Source of the DNA: Candidatus Zipacnadia bacterium | Lineage (GTDB): Bacteria; Armatimonadota; Zipacnadia; Zipacnadales; Zipacnadaceae | Length of the DNA stretch: 7,822 nt | Direction of reading: 5' to 3' | Assembly (NCBI GenBank): GCA_029821515.1 | Contig: JALGTD010000064.1 | Location: forward strand, 1-7,822 | Shown here: in pieces, positions 5,534 to 7,822 of the stretch | Numbering within the stretch: position 1 is the stretch's first letter | Layout: each line of letters starts with the position of its first letter | Position numbers and translations under genes: made by a program | Notes under the pieces: generated by a model | What the model saw: only the letters and a program-made list of their open reading frames with translations | What the model was told of the DNA's origin: nothing | Database searches by the model: none

Positions 5534-6424
5534 ATGCGTCGCATGATCATATACAATCCGCGCGCTCGCGCCACTCATGCTACGCGCCTCAGCCAGGCCG
5601 CCGAGGCGAAGCTGGCGGCAAACGGTGGCTATGAGTTGAAGGTTCCTCGCAGGCCGGAGGAGGCCACTGTCCTGGCCCGCCAGGCGGCACAAGACGGCTA
5701 CGATCAGGTGATCGCTGCTGGTGGCGACGGCACTATCAATGCTGTGGTGGAGGGGCTGGTCGGCTCGCAGACGGCTTTGGGAATCGTCCCGCTGGGAACC
5801 GGCAACGCCGCCGGCTCCAATCTCAATGTCAGGGCCGGTGATATTGCGGCTGCGATGGACCTGATCGTCGCGGGCAATACCAGGCGCGTGGACCTGGGGC
5901 GGATGAATGGCCGCCATTTCCTGACGATGGGCGGCGTCGGCCTTGACGCCCAGGTCGCCTATGAACTGCACACCGCCTGGAAACGCCGCCTGGGCAAGAT
6001 CGCCTTCATCCGCCAGTTCTTTCGCTCAACGCTCAGCTACAAGCTGTCACACTGTCACCTGGAGATAACCGGTGGCGAAGAGGACCTCGTCCTGGATGAG
6101 CCGCTGTGGGCAGTATTGATCTGCAATATGTCCATTTTCACCTGGCGGGTGAGCGTTGCCCCGCAAGCCTCCCCCGATGATGGCCAGCTTGACTTCATCA
6201 TCTTCCACCGCTGCGGCACCTCCCAGCTTATTTCCATCGCCGCGCGCAACTTCCTCTTCGGCGCCGACATCAGCCACAGCTCTTATGTCACCATCGCCCA
6301 CGGCAAGCGCATGCAGATAAATGCCGAGCCGCCGACCTACTGGCAGGCCGACGGCGATGTCGGCGGACACACACCAGTGACAGCGCAAGTAGTCCCCTCG
6401 GCGCTCGATCTGATCGTGCCGTAG
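5534..6424 (+). CDS. Diacylglycerol-kinase-family lipid kinase (DgkB/YegS-like)
   Basis: The protein has 296 residues, the usual length for soluble or peripheral bacterial lipid kinases with the DAGK catalytic domain. It probably phosphorylates diacylglycerol or a similar lipid with ATP at the inner membrane face. N-terminal IIYNPRA (5-11) is followed by the nucleotide loop AGGDGTINAVV (62-72), PLGTGN (86-91) in place of the commoner PLGTxND, GGVGLDAQV (133-141), PDDGQLDFIIF (214-224) and the C-terminal DGD at 273-275. In related enzymes this last motif is usually DGE, whose Glu is the proposed catalytic base; Asp is a conservative change. ATG 5534 is taken as the start, and ATG 5543 is possible; neither has a strong ribosome site, fitting coupling to cdsA, which ends 22 nt earlier. 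Its product phosphatidate is the substrate of CdsA. The exact lipid substrate cannot be read from sequence. Confidence 0.92.
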   Translation: MRRMIIYNPRARATHATRLSQAAEAKLAANGGYELKVPRRPEEATVLARQAAQDGYDQVIAAGGDGTINAVVEGLVGSQTALGIVPLGTGNAAGSNLNVRAGDIAAAMDLIVAGNTRRVDLGRMNGRHFLTMGGVGLDAQVAYELHTAWKRRLGKIAFIRQFFRSTLSYKLSHCHLEITGGEEDLVLDEPLWAVLICNMSIFTWRVSVAPQASPDDGQLDFIIFHRCGTSQLISIAARNFLFGADISHSSYVTIAHGKRMQINAEPPTYWQADGDVGGHTPVTAQVVPSALDLIVP

Positions 6425-6434
6425 CCTCGCCCCA

Positions 6435-7067
6435 CTATTGTGGCGTAGGTGGCGCGGGCGGCATGGGCGCAGTCGGCGGAGCGCCTGCACCAAGATCAAC
6501 GTCCAGGACTTGCTCACCTGCCAGGCCGAAATTGTCCCGATAGGCCAGCGCCATGGCGATGAATGTCACTGGACCGGTAACCAGTATGCCCACGCCACAC
6601 ACGATCGCTCCTGCCAGGTTCACCAGGCCAATGAGCAACATAAACACTGACCACCCCAGCCAGTTCTCCTTGGTCTTGTTAAAGCTGGCCTCAAAGGCCG
6701 GCCAGAAGTCCATCCGCCGATCCATAACGAGCGGAAAAACAAAGATCAGCAAGGCGGAGACCACTATTGCGCCCACGAGACAGGCAATTAAGCCGACACT
6801 GGTAAAGACACTGATTAGCAGCCAGGCCACTAGCGCATTAACGAATACCTCGAAGCCCTTGCCAATATCGCCCAGTTCTATACTACTTGTGGGATCCTGG
6901 AGCTTCTTGAGGATCATATAGTAATACCCACAGAGCAACGGCCCATACAGGATCCCCCCGCTCGCACTGTTGGCGACACCCAGGATGAGCATTACCACCA
7001 CGTGCATCAGCCAGTCCTGCTTGAACAGCTCCCACCCCTCCGATAGCCATTCTCCGGTGCGAATCAT
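6435..7067 (-). CDS. Polytopic membrane protein with proline-rich tail, paralog B
   Basis: The protein has 210 residues from the ATG at 7067. The frame is open upstream to 7235, but GGGAGG (7079-7074) lies 6 nt before this ATG and the family-like N-terminus MIRTGEWLSEGWELF starts here; the upstream extension is low complexity and overlaps the neighbour. About four or five hydrophobic segments lie at roughly 20-50, 77-115, 136-154 and 155-174. Distinctive motifs are GPLLCG (42-47), DIGKGFEVF (67-75), FPLVMDR (111-117), CGVGILVTGPVT (157-168) and AYRDNF (175-180). The tail from about 194 is rich in Pro and Ala. By hand count about half of the first 80 residues match the gene immediately upstream, so the two arose by tandem duplication. 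The helical layout with cytosolic loops recalls DUF975/YciC-type membrane proteins, but this is weak. Function unknown. It follows its paralog by 40 nt, and its stop is 10 nt from the convergent kinase stop. Confidence 0.85.
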   Translation of the reverse strand: MIRTGEWLSEGWELFKQDWLMHVVVMLILGVANSASGGILYGPLLCGYYYMILKKLQDPTSSIELGDIGKGFEVFVNALVAWLLISVFTSVGLIACLVGAIVVSALLIFVFPLVMDRRMDFWPAFEASFNKTKENWLGWSVFMLLIGLVNLAGAIVCGVGILVTGPVTFIAMALAYRDNFGLAGEQVLDVDLGAGAPPTAPMPPAPPTPQ

Positions 7068-7073
7068 CTTCTG

Positions 7074-7079
7074 CCTCCC
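7074..7079 (-). promoter_or_regulatory. Ribosome-binding site that fixes the paralog B start
   Basis: GGGAGG on the minus strand stands 6 nt before the ATG at 7067. It shows that the long frame opening at 7235 is not the real start. Confidence 0.75.
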
Positions 7080-7107
7080 GACAACAACCTGGCACTTTCT
7101 TTGCTGA

Positions 7108-7788
7108 CTACTCGGCTGCAGGCGGCACAGGTGGTGTGGGTGGTGCAAATGGAGGAGGCTCCACAGGCGGCTGGGGCGCTGCCGGTGCCTCCAGCTCGAT
7201 GACACTGGCTTCCTCAAAGTTATCCCGATAGGCAATAGCCACTGCGATTGTCGTCACTGGACCAGCTACCAGCCAGCCTACGCCGCAGATGGCTGCACCC
7301 ACGGAGCTGATCACCGACAGCAGCACTGCAAAGCCAAAGAAACCCCAGAACGCGGGTTTCACCTTCTCGAAGCTGAGCTTGATAGCGTCTATCGCTCCCG
7401 TTTGGCGATCAATAATCAGCGGGAACACAAAGAGGACACAAGCGGCAATCAGCCAACCCGCGGCTATAGACAACAGTTGCCCAAGGGTTGGTACGACATT
7501 AAGAATGGAGCTCGCCACAACAGAGCCCACCACGATCAGTATGAAGGCCAGCAACGACTGGCCAAATACCTCAAAGCCTTTGCCGATGTCGCCAATCTGC
7601 GGTTCATAATCAGGCTCTCTCAACTGGCGCAAGATGACATAAAACCATCCGCACGTCAACGGCCCAGCCAGAATGCCAATTGTCACGGCCGAGCCCAGTC
7701 CCACAATCAAAGCCACAACAATGTGGACGCCAACGCTCTTCGTGAATATCTCCCACGCCTTGCTTAACCAGTCACCGATTCGGATCAT
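7108..7788 (-). CDS. Polytopic membrane protein with proline-rich tail, paralog A
   Basis: The protein has 226 residues from the ATG at 7788, preceded by AAAGGAG (7803-7797) at 8 nt; an ATG at 7818 in frame would add ten residues but lacks this support. The N-terminus MIRIGDWLSKAWEIF is amphipathic. Hydrophobic stretches are at about 21-56, 77-96, 103-127 and 147-186. Shared motifs with paralog B are GPLTCG (42-47), DIGKGFEVF (67-75), VFPLIIDR (121-128), CGVGWLVAGPVT (168-179) and AYRDNF (186-191). Compared with paralog B it has about 11 more residues between 90 and 120 (around NVVPTLGQLLS). The tail from about 201 to 226 is almost entirely Pro, Ala, Val and Glu. This composition could be an extended linker or a binding site for proline-recognising partners; that is inference. 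It is the upstream gene of a two-gene unit, and its promoter lies at or beyond the right edge. Function unknown. Confidence 0.87.
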   Translation of the reverse strand: MIRIGDWLSKAWEIFTKSVGVHIVVALIVGLGSAVTIGILAGPLTCGWFYVILRQLREPDYEPQIGDIGKGFEVFGQSLLAFILIVVGSVVASSILNVVPTLGQLLSIAAGWLIAACVLFVFPLIIDRQTGAIDAIKLSFEKVKPAFWGFFGFAVLLSVISSVGAAICGVGWLVAGPVTTIAVAIAYRDNFEEASVIELEAPAAPQPPVEPPPFAPPTPPVPPAAE

Positions 7789-7796
7789 TGAACCCA

Positions 7797-7803
7797 CTCC
7801 TTT
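7797..7803 (-). promoter_or_regulatory. Ribosome-binding site of paralog A
   Basis: AAAGGAG on the minus strand stands 8 nt before the ATG at 7788 and decides this start over the in-frame ATG at 7818. Confidence 0.75.
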
Positions 7804-7822
7804 GGCGATTGATGACAACCTT

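Noticed and set aside
5492..5971. Minus-strand frame of 159 codons opposite the lipid kinase (also 6047-6517)
   Set aside because: It is antisense to GGDGT- and PLGTGN-bearing coding sequence, and its composition is shadow-like.
6403..6443. Small hairpins as terminators: 6403-6419 and CCAC-TATT-GTGG at 6432-6443
   Set aside because: Stems are only about four to six pairs with mismatches, and neither is followed by a T tract on either strand.
7068..7235. N-terminal extension of paralog B starting at 7235
   Set aside because: It is low complexity (Arg, His, Ser), overlaps the proline-tail codons of paralog A, and a strong GGGAGG site defines the start at 7067.
1..7822. Defence island, prophage, insertion sequence, CRISPR array or tRNA
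   Set aside because: No transposase, integrase, nuclease, phage gene, regular repeat array or cloverleaf-like sequence was found; the window reads as core metabolism plus membrane proteins.

Overview
The window is ordinary bacterial chromosome, moderately GC-rich by eye, densely packed and with no mobile element, CRISPR array, tRNA or rRNA that I can see. Most starts sit behind Shine-Dalgarno sequences (for example GAGGTG, GGGAGG, AAAGGAG), and one gene uses TTG. The gene set (a long MutL/GlmL-family ATPase, TrxB, CdsA, a DAG-kinase-family lipid kinase and tandem membrane paralogs with proline-rich tails) suggests a deep-branching or thermophile-related lineage such as Armatimonadota, Chloroflexota or a clostridial relative. 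That placement is an inference with low confidence.

Minus-strand block, 1-4424. Read from right to left, five genes follow one another with no gaps: trxB (thioredoxin reductase), a two-helix membrane protein with a probable bacterial PH-like domain, a small 109-residue hydrophobic protein, a long glmL/mutL-family gene, and a conserved uncharacterised protein that runs off the left edge. With the starts chosen here, every junction is a short overlap (about 26, 4, 11 and 1 nt), so this looks like one translationally coupled operon. The last gene is open at the window edge. No B12-dependent mutase subunit is present, although classical GlmL/MutL is encoded next to glutamate mutase.

Divergent intergenic region, 4425-4653. 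This is the only sizeable non-coding stretch (229 nt). It holds plausible overlapping divergent promoters centred on an AT-rich TATATA core, a short palindrome ACACGTGT, a repeated GGGAGGAG box in the trxB leader, and small chained mini-ORFs leading into the trxB start.

Plus-strand block, 4654-6424. cdsA (CTP:phosphatidate cytidylyltransferase) is followed after 22 nt by a diacylglycerol-kinase-family lipid kinase. The kinase would make phosphatidate and CdsA would consume it, so the pair forms a compact phospholipid module. The CdsA signature carries unusual charge changes.

Minus-strand block, 6435-7788. Two tandem, clearly paralogous polytopic membrane proteins with proline-rich C-terminal tails converge on the lipid kinase, with only 10 nt between the stop codons. 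Their function is not recognised.

The most interesting candidate for an undescribed system is the overlapping five-gene operon built around the extended, apparently mutase-less GlmL-family ATPase and its conserved partner.
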